DNA of 64,000 nucleotides from Dyadobacter tibetensis Y620-1 (GCF_000566685.1 NZ_AZQN01000003.1:992001-1056000); one strand, 5' to 3'; counted from the stretch's first letter, positions 9,031-18,437 are shown. The notes: generated from the sequence alone by a model not told the origin. Numbers and translations are program-made.

Positions 9031-9545
9031 ATGAATCTAATTAAATATAGCCCAACTCATATTCGATTACCCACAATCTTCCATATTGTGGCAAAAAACT
9101 ATAGAAGTCTAAATCAAAGGAAGAAAGGCATCCTTCCACCCTCCTTATTTGTTTCAAAGCTGATGAAATTTTTAAAGTAAGATTATTACGTAAGTCTGTT
9201 AAATGCAGCCGCTTATTATGGAGCCGCACACCAACATCCCCAGTCTTCTCGGTAATTACAATGAAATCAACCTTAAGAAATATTGACATTGATAACTTGA
9301 AAATAAATTTCTTCATAAAGAAGGAATGGGCAAATAGTGATATAGTTCAAAAAATGGTTGGTACGGGTTATATAATGTATCCTCTCCGGAGTTACCCGCT
9401 TTAGATTTGGTGAATTATTTTGAAAAAGCGGGTGGTCTTAACAGAGTTGCAACAGTGCTAGAAGAACTCTGCGAGAGCATAGATGCTCATAAAATGCTGG
9501 ACCTAGCAAAACGGTATTCTCCTATTACTGCGCTTCAACTGCATT
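9031..9545 (+). pseudogene. decayed AbiEi-family antitoxin (type IV toxin-antitoxin)
   Basis: The pieces in order are: a frame from ATG 9031 ending PPSLFVSKLMKFLK then a TAA stop at 9178-9180; the same frame going on as DYYVSLLNAAAYYGAAHQHP; a one-base shift at about 9240; then NIDIDNLKINFFIKKEW, GLYNVSSPELPALDLVNYF and AGGLNRVATVLEELCESID up to about 9545. These are the C-terminal domain hallmarks of AbiEi antitoxins (YYVgLLsAA, HGaaHQ, TALDLV, AGGLNrvATVL.EL). The N-terminal winged-helix repressor domain is missing and the C-terminus is lost at a deletion that joins it to the toxin remnant. At least one stop and one frameshift make it non-functional. Confidence 0.82.
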
Positions 9546-9557
9546 ACACAAATTATA

Positions 9558-10168
9558 CTTGGCACCAGCCGCAAGATATTCTGAGGACATCGATTAAGTG
9601 CAAATTACCGCAGAGCCATTGGGACCAATTATGGATAGACTTCGAGAGGTGTTATCGTTTCTGGGCGTCAAACCGATTCGTAAACAGAAACAACATAACA
9701 ATACATTGGTATACCGCATTGATTCAGAAGGCGGAGTTCCATTGAGATTAAAGGTTGAGGTTAATGGCCGGGAACACCATACTATTTTGGGTATTTAGGA
9801 TGTAAATCAAGATTTGCAATCGGAATGGTATACGAGTGAAGTTTTATACCTACCTATGAATTAGCCGAGTTGTTAGGAACTCAAATGCATGCCCTGTACC
9901 AGAGCCGAAAAGGAAGAGACTTATTTGATATGTGATTTGCCATTACGCAGTCTGACGTTGATTCAACTAGAATTGGTGAAGCTTGGAAATTCTATATGAA
10001 GCAAGAAGATAACAGTGTGTCGCAAATAGAATTCATAGAAAACAGGGAAAGAAGATATCAGATCCAGATTTTTTAGGTGATATGCTAGAGTTATTAGGAC
10101 CTGATTTTTCCTGCAAAATCACTGAAGCTCATGAATTTTTAAATATAAAGTTATTGGAAAAAATATAA
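9558..10168 (+). pseudogene. decayed AbiEii/AbiGii nucleotidyltransferase toxin
   Basis: Remnants of the GTP-dependent nucleotidyltransferase toxin appear in order: a LGTS trace of the catalytic GGTS motif at about 9558, YSEDID then an in-frame TAA at 9595, AEPLGPIMDRLREVLSFLG, LRLKVEVNGREHHTILG, a frameshift, YELAELLGTQMHALYQ, RKGRDLFDM then a TGA where a Trp codon is usual, FAITQSDVDSTRIGEAWKFY, another frameshift, and DPDFLGDMLELLGPDF ending at TAA 10166-10168. The N-terminal part up to the catalytic motif is mostly deleted and fused to the AbiEi remnant. No toxin can be made. The AbiE system is a phage abortive-infection module. Confidence 0.8.
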
Positions 10169-10269
10169 GACCAGTAAAGACAACAAAATATTTGAGCTAC
10201 CTATAGGTTGGCCGTGGTCTATACTTGGAGATATAACACGGAAGGTAAGGGATGGCTTCCACAATCAAT

Positions 10270-10545
10270 GCTTGGTGAAGTCAGAGTTATATTAGCTGAT
10301 AAAGGTTATCGAGGCAAAATAATTGCCGAAGTTATAAAAGAGCTTCGGCAATATTATTCAAGTTGTATTAAGGACAGATATATCTGAAAAGGAATATAAA
10401 CTCATACAAGGTGGATCGTTGAACGAGCCTTTGTCTGGTTTGAGAATGACCGCAGAAGAATTGGTCCAACTGGCAGTCATAAATCACTTTCTATAAAAAA
10501 TTATGCAGGCGTTAAGTATTGCGGATCTATTTAGTTTTGAATGAT
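10270..10545 (+). mobile_element. IS5-like transposase C-terminal fragment, decayed
   Basis: Three frames carry pieces of one DDE transposase: EVRVILADKGYRGKIIAEVI (catalytic Asp region), then a stop at about 10385, a shifted frame TRWIVERAFVWFENDRRR (the YREK/VER catalytic glutamate region) and a third frame VQLAVINHFL at the C-terminus. The gap between ENDRR and VQLA shows an internal deletion. Only the C-terminal third is left and no terminal inverted repeats were found. It is a dead relic, and it lies next to the toxin-antitoxin wreck. Confidence 0.75.
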
Positions 10546-10554
10546 CCATATCTT

Positions 10555-12000
10555 TTATTCCCATCCTCCACCCAGGGACCGAAACAGGTCTATAAGGGCC
10601 AGGTATTGTTGCTTTTGAATGTCTGCCAGGGTAAGTTCGGCTTCAATTACACTTTTTTGGGCCATTATGATTTCCAAATACGTAGCATATCCGCCTAGAA
10701 ACAGATCCTGTGAGGTAGCCACGGCTTGTTGAAGAACCTCCACCTCCTGTTTTTTAAAGTCTGTTATACGCTGGGTATATTCGATTCTTTTAAGGTTGGT
10801 ACTCACTTCCTGAAAGCTCTGTAAGATGACCTGGTTATAAGCTAAAAGAGCTTCCCGGCTCTGGGCTTCAGATCTTTTTAGTCCTGCTTTTAAAGCGGTA
10901 CGATTGATAAGTGGCGCAGCGAGTCCTCCTGCTGCCCCATATGCCAGGGATCCTGGTGAGAATAATAACTTACTTTTAAATGCATTGAAACCCAGCATGG
11001 CCGTGATATTCAAAGATGGCAACAAGGAAAGCTGAGCAGCCTGCTGGTCAGCGTAGTAGGCTGAAAGCATTAATAAGGACTCCTGAACATCCGGTCTTCG
11101 GGCAAGCATGGTGGCAGGAATTCCTGCACTGGCCTGAAGTGGTATTGTTTGTTCCAGACTAGTACTTCTATTAATCTTTTGAGGAAAACGGCCCAACAGT
11201 ACGTTCAGGCGATTTTCTGTTTGGTTGATCTCTTGAAGAAACTGTACCTCCAGGCTCTTGGTATTAAGCAATTGTGCCATAAATTGTCTTACTCCAAGTT
11301 CATTAGCCCGGCCACCTTCTTTCTGAATATTGATGGTTTCGACAGCCGTTTCCTGTAGACGGATATTTTTCCGTATAATATCCAACTCTGTGTCCAGAAA
11401 AACTAAATCATAGTAGAGCCTTGCCACCTCGGCAACGAGCTCGGTGGTAATGGTCTGCTGCGCTTTTTCAGTGGCTAACAAGCGGTAATATGCACTCTTC
11501 CGTTGCGTTTTGAGTTTGCCCCATATATCTACTTCCCAGCTACTTTTAAGTCCTAAAAAATAATCGGGTAATACTGGCTCGGGGAGCAGACGATCATCAT
11601 CAAGATTAGGGGAGAAGTTGGTATCATAATTTCCAACTCCATCCATGGTATAATTACCGAATTTTCGGGCCCCTGCCGACACCTCTCCCTGTACAGTAGG
11701 GAACAGGGCTCCTCTGCGGAGGAGCACATCGGTACGGGCCATTTCTATTCGTTGCACTGCCCTTTGAAGTTCCAGATTATTACTCAGGGCCGTGTCGATT
11801 AGGGCTAGCAGCTTTTTATCTCTGAATAAGGAATCCCATTTCAGGTCGCCTATTCCTGTTGAATCGGAAAATGCCTGGAATGCTTCAGGCGTTTTCATGG
11901 CTTTTTGGTGTAAAATAGGTTCGGTTAGTTTACAACTCGTCAGCCCTCCTGAAAGGGTCGCCATAAGAACGAGAGGGGCAAGGGTATTTTTTAACTTCAT
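10555..12000 (-). CDS. RND efflux outer membrane factor, TolC/OprM (NodT) family lipoprotein
   Basis: The start is at the ATG at 12000 (MKLKNTLAPLVLMATLSGG), giving 481 residues. The open frame reaches further back, but that part overlaps the pump gene. A lipobox LTSC follows the signal, so the protein is lipid-anchored. Two outer membrane efflux repeats follow, with SWEVDIWGKLKTQRKSAYYR in the first half and LLPSLNITAMLGFNAF in the second, as in OprM/NodT trimers that form the outer membrane channel. It is the last gene of the minus-strand efflux operon, 58 bases after the pump gene, and its 3' end abuts the decayed mobile stretch. Confidence 0.94.
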   Translation of the reverse strand: MKLKNTLAPLVLMATLSGGLTSCKLTEPILHQKAMKTPEAFQAFSDSTGIGDLKWDSLFRDKKLLALIDTALSNNLELQRAVQRIEMARTDVLLRRGALFPTVQGEVSAGARKFGNYTMDGVGNYDTNFSPNLDDDRLLPEPVLPDYFLGLKSSWEVDIWGKLKTQRKSAYYRLLATEKAQQTITTELVAEVARLYYDLVFLDTELDIIRKNIRLQETAVETINIQKEGGRANELGVRQFMAQLLNTKSLEVQFLQEINQTENRLNVLLGRFPQKINRSTSLEQTIPLQASAGIPATMLARRPDVQESLLMLSAYYADQQAAQLSLLPSLNITAMLGFNAFKSKLLFSPGSLAYGAAGGLAAPLINRTALKAGLKRSEAQSREALLAYNQVILQSFQEVSTNLKRIEYTQRITDFKKQEVEVLQQAVATSQDLFLGGYATYLEIIMAQKSVIEAELTLADIQKQQYLALIDLFRSLGGGWE

Positions 12001-12058
12001 GATAAATAAAAATCGTATGGGTATTTTCCGCCGGCTGGGATACCGGCGGAAACATAAG

Positions 12059-15000
12059 TTATATTTCTTTGCTGTCAGCCAGATATTCTGGCTCAGTATT
12101 AGCCTGAGGCGTGGGCTGCGATTTGGTGCCAAAGCTGGCGAATAGCACATAAAGACCAGGAATAATCACGACGCCAAACAGGGTTCCAATCAGCATGCCC
12201 CCGGCGGCGGCAGTACCAATGGATCTGTTACCGATAGCTCCAGCTCCAGAGGCCATAACCAGCGGGATAAGTCCTGCTATAAAAGCGAAGGAAGTCATCA
12301 AAATAGGTCGGAGTCGTTCTGTGGCCCCTTCCAGCGCAGCGTCCACCACCGATCGTCCCTCTTTCTGACGTATGATGGCATATTCTACAATTAGAATAGC
12401 ATTCTTTCCGAGCAGACCAATCAGCATCACCAGAGAAACCTGGGCATAGATATTGTTCTCCAATCCTAATAATTTAAGTGAAAGGAAGGCTCCGAAAATT
12501 CCTGTCGGTAGGGAAAGTATAACTGGTAAGGGAAGCAAGAAGCTTTCATACTGAGCCGCAAGAAGTAGGTATACAAAAAGCAGACAGATTCCAAAGATGA
12601 AAATAGCCTGATTACCCGATAGAATCTCTTCGCGGGTCATCCCCGACCAGTCGTAGGTAAAACCTTTGGGTAGGCTCGTAGCTGCGACCCGTTCCACGGC
12701 TTTAATGGCATCTCCACTACTATATCCGGGAGCAGCATCCCCGTTGATCATAGCCGAGGTGTACATATTGTATCTGGTAAGAAGTTCTGGTCCGTACACC
12801 CTTTCCATTTTGATAAAGGTGGAGTAGGGTACCATATCTCCCCGGTTATTCTTTACATAGAGCTTTAGAATATCTTCAGGATTTTTCCGGTACTGAGGAT
12901 CGGCTTGTACCATTACCTTGTACATCTGCCCAAAGCGTATAAAGTTGGACGCGTATAAACTACCGACAAGCGTTTGTAGTGTGCTCATGGCCTCATCCAC
13001 TGACACCCCTTTCTTGGCGGCAATATCGGGATCGACATGGATGAGATATTGCGGGAAACTGGCATCGAAACTACTAAAGGCCGAGGCAATCTCCGGAGCT
13101 GCGGCGAGCTCTTTGACGAACTGGTTGGTGATCTCAGCCGTTTTTTGCAGATCATCACTTCCCGTACGATCCTGAACCCGAAGTTCGAAACCGCTGGAGT
13201 TACCAAACCCAGGCACGGTAGGAGGAGGGAAATATTGAATTTCGGCATCGGTAATATGGCGGGTAAGCCGTTGCATCTCTACAATGACATCCTTGACCGA
13301 CTCTGTCCGGTCATGCCAGGGCTTCAGGTTAATCATGGCCATACCATAGGACGCTCCAGCCGATTCTGTCATTAAACTATAGCCCGACAGGGTCGATACC
13401 GACTCCACAGGGCCCAGAGTTTCAGCGACTTTCTGAATTTCATTTAATACTTTTTCAGTCCGCTCTACCGTAGCACCCGGAGGGGTCGTCACATTTACAT
13501 TTAATACGCCCTGATCTTCAGTAGGTATAAATCCGGTAGGGAGAATAGTATTAATGCCATAGGTGCCAATACAGAACGCAATTAAGAGTCCTACCGTAAT
13601 TACCCGGCGATTGATAATGAGGGAGAGTAATTTCCGATATTTCCCTGATACGGCTTCATATCCATTATTGAACCCCCTGAAGAATCGATCTAAAGGCGTG
13701 TTTTTCGAGGGCTGTCCATGGGTATTTTTGAGCATCAATGCGCAAAGGGCTGGCGTTAGGGTTAGGGCATTGATACCCGAGATTACGATGGATATAGCTA
13801 AAGTAATAGAAAACTGGCGGTAGAATATACCAACTGGTCCAGACATAAATGCCACTGGAACAAACACGGCGGACATTACCAGAGTAATAGCAATAATAGC
13901 CCCACTCATTTCCTTCATCGACTCTATGGTTGCCTCCCGGGCATCCAGATGTTTCTCAGCCATTTTAGCGTGTACCGCTTCCACTACGACAATGGCATTG
14001 TCGACGACAATACCGATGGCGAGTACCAGTGCAAATAAGGTTAGTAGGTTAATGGAAAAGCCGAATAGCTGCATAAAGGCGAAGGTTCCTACCAGGGCTA
14101 CCGGTACGGCCAATGCAGGAATAACCGTAGATCGGAAATCCTGAAGGAAAATAAATACGATGATGATTACCAGAATGAAGGCCTCGATCAAGGTACGGAC
14201 TACTTCGTCTATGGAAGCATCAAGGAAACGGGAAACGTCATAGGAAATAGCATAGTCCATTCCGGCAGGGAACGAAGTCTCCTTTAGTTCCGCTACCCGC
14301 TTTTTTACATTCTCGATAACCTCCTGGGCATTAGAACCCGGCCGCTGCTTAAGCATGATAGAAGCAGAGGGTTTTCCATTGGACATGGAAGTCATATCAT
14401 ATTCCAGAGAGCCAAATTCTACTTCGGCTACATCCCTTAACTTGAGCATGGACCCATCAGGGTTAGCTCTTAAAACGATATTTTCATACTGCTCGGGTTC
14501 AAAGAGCTTTCCAGTATATTTTAATACATACTGAAGCATCTGAACATCTTTTCCTGAGCTAATTCCGGTTTTCCCAGGGGCAGCAACAACACTTTGCTGA
14601 CGAATGGCGGCCACCACGTCATTGGCCGAGACATTATAACTGCTCATACGATCGGGCTTTAACCAAATCCGCATGGAGTAATCACGACTACCCATGATTA
14701 CTGCTCTACCCACCCCATCAATTCTTTTCAACTCCTTTAGGATATTGATATCGGCGAAATTGTAAACAAAGTCTTCAGCTACTGCCGTATCGGAACTCAT
14801 AATGTCCAGATACATCAGCATACTGTTTACTTCTTTTTCTGTAGTGACTCCGGCCTTGATAACCTCTTCGGGTAGCTCATCGATAACGGTCTGGACTCGG
14901 TTCTGGACGTTTACTGCGGCTAGGTCAGGGTCTATGCCCACGTTAAAGGAAATGGTAATGGTGGTTACCCCATCGTTACCCGAAACAGTTGACATATAAG

Positions 15001-15226
15001 TCATACCGGGAACCCCGTTAATCGCCCTTTCCAGGGGAACTGCCACGGCATCGACACAAACTTCGGCGTTGGCTCCCGTATAGGTAGCCGTTACCACTAC
15101 GGAGGGGGGGACAATATCGGGGAACTGAGAAACAGGAAGGCCAAAAAAGGCCAGTATTCCAAGTAAAGTAATGAATATTGAGATGACCAGTGAGAGTACC
15201 GGTCGCTCTATAAATTTTTGAAACAT
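12059..15226 (-). CDS. RND efflux pump, HAE1 family inner membrane permease
   Basis: A 1055-residue protein of AcrB/MexB size. It begins MFQKFIERPVLSLVISIFI, as HAE1 pumps do. Two repeats each have a large periplasmic loop and six membrane segments. In TM4 the proton-relay motif reads GIVVDNAIVVVEAVHAK: the first Asp of the AcrB D407/D408 pair is kept and the second is Asn, as I recall for Bacteroidota members. The second half shows LIGLLGKNAILIVEYA and RLRPILMTSFAFIAGLIPL. It uses the proton gradient to expel drugs or other amphiphiles from the periplasm through the adaptor and outer membrane factor encoded on either side. Confidence 0.97.
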   Translation of the reverse strand: MFQKFIERPVLSLVISIFITLLGILAFFGLPVSQFPDIVPPSVVVTATYTGANAEVCVDAVAVPLERAINGVPGMTYMSTVSGNDGVTTITISFNVGIDPDLAAVNVQNRVQTVIDELPEEVIKAGVTTEKEVNSMLMYLDIMSSDTAVAEDFVYNFADINILKELKRIDGVGRAVIMGSRDYSMRIWLKPDRMSSYNVSANDVVAAIRQQSVVAAPGKTGISSGKDVQMLQYVLKYTGKLFEPEQYENIVLRANPDGSMLKLRDVAEVEFGSLEYDMTSMSNGKPSASIMLKQRPGSNAQEVIENVKKRVAELKETSFPAGMDYAISYDVSRFLDASIDEVVRTLIEAFILVIIIVFIFLQDFRSTVIPALAVPVALVGTFAFMQLFGFSINLLTLFALVLAIGIVVDNAIVVVEAVHAKMAEKHLDAREATIESMKEMSGAIIAITLVMSAVFVPVAFMSGPVGIFYRQFSITLAISIVISGINALTLTPALCALMLKNTHGQPSKNTPLDRFFRGFNNGYEAVSGKYRKLLSLIINRRVITVGLLIAFCIGTYGINTILPTGFIPTEDQGVLNVNVTTPPGATVERTEKVLNEIQKVAETLGPVESVSTLSGYSLMTESAGASYGMAMINLKPWHDRTESVKDVIVEMQRLTRHITDAEIQYFPPPTVPGFGNSSGFELRVQDRTGSDDLQKTAEITNQFVKELAAAPEIASAFSSFDASFPQYLIHVDPDIAAKKGVSVDEAMSTLQTLVGSLYASNFIRFGQMYKVMVQADPQYRKNPEDILKLYVKNNRGDMVPYSTFIKMERVYGPELLTRYNMYTSAMINGDAAPGYSSGDAIKAVERVAATSLPKGFTYDWSGMTREEILSGNQAIFIFGICLLFVYLLLAAQYESFLLPLPVILSLPTGIFGAFLSLKLLGLENNIYAQVSLVMLIGLLGKNAILIVEYAIIRQKEGRSVVDAALEGATERLRPILMTSFAFIAGLIPLVMASGAGAIGNRSIGTAAAGGMLIGTLFGVVIIPGLYVLFASFGTKSQPTPQANTEPEYLADSKEI

Positions 15227-15266
15227 GACTGCGCTTTAGAAAGGTAGTAGGATCTATTAATCTGGC

Positions 15267-16424
15267 TTATAAAGAAGTGATGGTCTTGCTATCTTTTTTC
15301 TTCACCTGCTTGCCCTGAAGGGAAATCAACTTGGGTTTGATAGTCATTCCATCTTTTAGCACCTGGATGCCTTCGTAAACGATGCGGTCTCCCGTTTCCA
15401 ATCCCGATTTGACGATATAATAGTCCCCGATTCTTAGCTTAGGCTCGAATATCTTGGATTTTACGGTATTGTCTTCTCCTACCAAATAGACAAAACTTTT
15501 ATCCTGAATATCGAAGACTGCCTTTTGGGGTACCAGCAACACTTCGTCTACCATATTGGTAAGACGTACCGTTCCTGTCGAACCATGTTTGAGTATGCCC
15601 TGGGGATTGGCAAAGCGTGCCCGAAAGGCAATGGATCCTGTACTCTCATCAAATTGACCTTCCATGGTTTCTATTTTTCCTTTTTCAGGGAAGTAGGTCC
15701 CATCGGCTAGCTCCAGATCAATCAGGTTCTCATTTTGCTCTGTTTCACGTCGAGCTTTTACATATTCCAAATACTCATTCTCAGAGACATTAAAATAGAC
15801 GTTTACATTGGTATTGTCCGAAATAGAAGTAAGCAGGGTTCCTTCGTTAATAAGACTACCAATTTTCAGAGGGATTCTGTTGATCACTCCGTTGAAAGGA
15901 GCACGAATCCGGGTATGCGCTAATTGAATGCTCGCATTGGTGACGGCAGAATTTGCTTCTTCTATTTTGGCTTTCACTGCCGAATAATTAGCCTGAGCCA
16001 CTTCAAGCTCCGTTTTGGAAATAATATCTTTATCCACGAGCAACTTTACCCGTTTGACTTCTAGTTCTGCAGCTTTCGCCTGAGCCATGGCGCTTTGCTG
16101 GTTAGCTTTTGCCTTGGCTAGTTCGGCAGAATATTCTTCATTATTGATACGGAAAAGTACTTGCCCCTTTTTTACTGGTTTCCCTTCATCTACATATACT
16201 TCTTCTAGGTATCCTTTTACCCGGGCATAAATTTCAACATTTTTGAGGGCATGGATAGACCCAACATATTCCCGGTGAAGCTCTGTCTGCTGGGGGAACA
16301 ACCGAGCTACAGGGATGGTTAATACCGTGTCCTTATTGTCGGAAACTGTCTCGCTCTGTGTAGAACATGCCGATAAAAATGCCGTGAGGGCCAACATCAG
16401 GGTAGGCCAGATAATTTTTTTCAT
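15267..16424 (-). CDS. RND efflux periplasmic adaptor (membrane fusion protein)
   Basis: The start is the ATG at 16424 (MKKIIWPTLMLALTAFLSAC), giving 385 residues with a lipobox at FLSAC; upstream codons in the frame are not protein-like. A barrel-sandwich/lipoyl half motif (VEIYARVKGYLEEVYVDEG) leads into an alpha-helical hairpin (about 100-170, rich in Ala/Lys/Glu), then HTRIRAPFNGVINRI and the beta-barrel domain. It is AcrA/MexA-like and connects the pump to the outer membrane factor. It is first in the operon adaptor-pump-channel with gaps of 40 and 58 bases, so the three are surely co-transcribed. No regulator gene adjoins. Confidence 0.95.
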   Translation of the reverse strand: MKKIIWPTLMLALTAFLSACSTQSETVSDNKDTVLTIPVARLFPQQTELHREYVGSIHALKNVEIYARVKGYLEEVYVDEGKPVKKGQVLFRINNEEYSAELAKAKANQQSAMAQAKAAELEVKRVKLLVDKDIISKTELEVAQANYSAVKAKIEEANSAVTNASIQLAHTRIRAPFNGVINRIPLKIGSLINEGTLLTSISDNTNVNVYFNVSENEYLEYVKARRETEQNENLIDLELADGTYFPEKGKIETMEGQFDESTGSIAFRARFANPQGILKHGSTGTVRLTNMVDEVLLVPQKAVFDIQDKSFVYLVGEDNTVKSKIFEPKLRIGDYYIVKSGLETGDRIVYEGIQVLKDGMTIKPKLISLQGKQVKKKDSKTITSL

Positions 16425-16592
16425 TTTAAATGTAGTGATAAAATTGGGTAGCGGGCACGTTACCTCCAATGCAGACGGTCGATAATGTATCGATCGGCCC
16501 ATCGATGAAAGGTGCCAATTAAGGGAATTAAAAATAGGAAATTGTAAAGGGCGAAAACCTTTACCGAGCATTCATTTTGGTAGATGAACCTG

Positions 16593-16988
16593 TCAGAATG
16601 GACAGAGTCGATGTAAGAAGCAGTAATAATCGGATAAAATACTTGACCGGTATCCGTAGATTTGGCGACCTAGTGCCACAATGTTCCCCGGACCAGCATA
16701 GCCAAAGTAAAGGGCGTTAACCGCTAGTTGTTCGATGCCGATAAAACGGAAGGAGGTACCTCTATGCCTTAGTAGTTCGTTGAGATTTTCTCTCCACTCC
16801 GAAACATCTGCTTGTAATATTGCATTATTGTCATCGTAAGTATGGTCAAATTCTATTGCTTCAGTCGCTTGTTTTTCCCTGGCATCGATCCCCCCCATTG
16901 TCTTTATAGCCTCGCCCTGAAAGGATAAGGAAGCTGTTGCTAGAAAAGACAACAAACTTAAAAACAATATGAATAATCTTTTTGTCAT
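16593..16988 (-). CDS. small exported hypothetical protein
   Basis: The ATG at 16988 gives 131 residues beginning MTKRLFILFLSLLSFLATA, a clear signal peptide. The mature part is rich in acidic residues at first (FDHTYDDNNAILQADVSEW) and then Tyr/Gly-rich (LYFGYAGPGNIVALGRQIYG) and ends with CFLHRLCPF. I recognise no family. It lies 168 bases upstream of the adaptor gene on the same strand and could be the first gene of the efflux transcript. The C-terminus may be altered by a frameshift, since the last 25 residues look unlike the rest; this is a guess. Confidence 0.6.
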   Translation of the reverse strand: MTKRLFILFLSLLSFLATASLSFQGEAIKTMGGIDAREKQATEAIEFDHTYDDNNAILQADVSEWRENLNELLRHRGTSFRFIGIEQLAVNALYFGYAGPGNIVALGRQIYGYRSSILSDYYCFLHRLCPF

Positions 16989-17267
16989 AGGGTTAAGAGT
17001 GGCCAAGGCATTGAAAAATTCATACTTTTATAACCTAAACAAGATGCGTTAATATTATTGTAATGGAATAGTAATACATTATCGCATTCTAACAAATATA
17101 AGAATAAGAGCGAAAAAGCCAAATTTTATGCATTGTTAATGAGTGTTAACATTATTTTTGTTAAGGTTTTTGTATTAATGTTTAAATTTTTCTAGATTAC
17201 TTGTGTATTTTATGTCCGCTAGGTACCCTAGGTGGACAGCATTACTAAGCCCCACGAGGCAATTTAT

Positions 17268-18308
17268 ATGAAGGTTGTTTTGGAAACGACCCATTTCAGA
17301 CTTTCTAAAATGACTCTGGAAGATGGGCAAAAATACCATGCATTATGCACCGATGAGCGCGTCATGCAGTATATCACTGGCAAGGCCTTGTCCAGGGAGG
17401 AGTCGGATCGCATGTTGAAAGAGTTTGTAGAATCTTCGCAGGATCACCCCATTTTTGGAAGATACTTCGTAAGTCTGAAGTCGAATGCTGAATTGATTGG
17501 TTCTGCTAAATTGGAAGCCTATGAAGACAGTGCCGAGATTGGATATCGCCTGATATGGGACTACTGGGGAAAGGGGCTGGCCACCTTGTTGGCCAGAGAA
17601 CTCCTGCATCTGGCCCTGGCCAATGTTCCTGTTGCTTCCGTAATAGCATTTGTAGATAATCGAAATTTAGCATCGATCAGAGTATTAGAAAAAGCCGGAA
17701 TGCAGCTCGAGAATCAATTTGATCTACAGGATGAGATTAGATTAAAATATAAATACACACCTAAATCAAAATGGACTATGAAAACTGTCATTCTAGTGAT
17801 TTTTGGATTGATTGCGGCCGTGGTGGTAGCCGGGCTTGTAATGCCCAAAGATTACGAAGTCACCAGAAGCATTGTGGTGAATCAACCCAGGGACGCTGTT
17901 TATGAATATCTTCGATCCCTCGAAAATCAGGAAAAGTGGAGCGTATGGTCCAAAATGGATCCCAATATGTTCAAAGAGTATAGGGGCGACGAAGGCCAGG
18001 TAGGAAGGGTGTACCGATGGAGAAGCGACGAGAAAGATGTAGGAGCAGGTGAGCAGGAAATAGTAAGTATGAAGGAGGGGGTAAGAATAGATTATGAACT
18101 TCGCTTTCAAGAGCCCTTCGAATCCGTTTCTCAAGCTTATTTGGAGACAATGGCCCTGGATTCCGCTCAAACCAAGGTAACCTGGGGTTTCGAAGGCAGC
18201 ATGCCTATTCCTATGAATGTAATGATGCCCTTTATGGATATTGAGAATTCTATAGGGAAAGATTTTGATCAGGGACTGGCTAATCTCAAGGAAATTCTTG
18301 AAAGATAA
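17268..18308 (+). CDS. GNAT acetyltransferase fused to membrane-anchored SRPBCC domain
   Basis: The ATG at 17268 (MKVVLETTHFRLSKMTLED) gives 346 residues; a GTG at 17232 is the other option. Residues about 1-165 are a RimJ/RimL-type GNAT N-acetyltransferase, with the acetyl-CoA motif DYWGKGLATLLARELL and NRNLASIRVLEKAGM. Without a stop, the frame continues into KSKWTMKTVILVIFGLIAA, a single membrane helix, and then a SRPBCC (polyketide cyclase/START-like) domain, PKDYEVTRSIVVNQPRDAVY through FDQGLANLKEI. The second half would normally be a separate protein starting at its own Met, here at 17778. The fusion is either real or the result of a lost stop codon. The helix would place the GNAT domain and the SRPBCC domain on opposite sides of the membrane. 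Confidence 0.82.
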   Translation: MKVVLETTHFRLSKMTLEDGQKYHALCTDERVMQYITGKALSREESDRMLKEFVESSQDHPIFGRYFVSLKSNAELIGSAKLEAYEDSAEIGYRLIWDYWGKGLATLLARELLHLALANVPVASVIAFVDNRNLASIRVLEKAGMQLENQFDLQDEIRLKYKYTPKSKWTMKTVILVIFGLIAAVVVAGLVMPKDYEVTRSIVVNQPRDAVYEYLRSLENQEKWSVWSKMDPNMFKEYRGDEGQVGRVYRWRSDEKDVGAGEQEIVSMKEGVRIDYELRFQEPFESVSQAYLETMALDSAQTKVTWGFEGSMPIPMNVMMPFMDIENSIGKDFDQGLANLKEILER

Positions 18309-18346
18309 GGAGATAGGCCGGAATTCCCAGATGCAATTGGTTTCTC

Positions 18347-18392
18347 CCCTGGCTATTTCCAAACAGAGGTTTCTGACAGGAAATGGCCAGGG
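18347..18392. terminator. putative bidirectional hairpin between convergent genes
   Basis: CCCTGGCTATTTCC (18347-18360) pairs with GGAAATGGCCAGGG (18379-18392) with one mismatch, an 18-base loop between. It lies between two genes that converge. No long T-run follows on either side, so termination efficiency is uncertain. Confidence 0.45.
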
Positions 18393-18437
18393 TGATCTTC
18401 TAGTAGGTCGGTCAATTCAGATTTTACTTAAGTTATA

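Noticed and set aside
9041-9316. 91-codon minus-strand frame that looks like a small gene
   Set aside because: The opposite strand in this place reads clear AbiEi motifs (LLNAAAYYGAAHQ, DIDNLKINFFIKKEW), so the minus frame is an antisense shadow of the pseudogene.
9407-9745. 112-codon plus-strand frame as a gene of its own
   Set aside because: Only its first half (AGGLNRVATVLEEL) is genuine AbiEi; the second half is out-of-frame translation over AbiEii remnants.
12001-12150. N-terminal extension of the TolC-like frame
   Set aside because: It overlaps the RND pump's C-terminus and lacks protein-like features; the lipoprotein signal starts at 12000.
17793-18362. 189-codon minus-strand frame opposite the SRPBCC domain
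   Set aside because: The plus strand codes a recognisable SRPBCC domain; the minus frame has no family features and a His/Tyr-rich composition typical of shadows.
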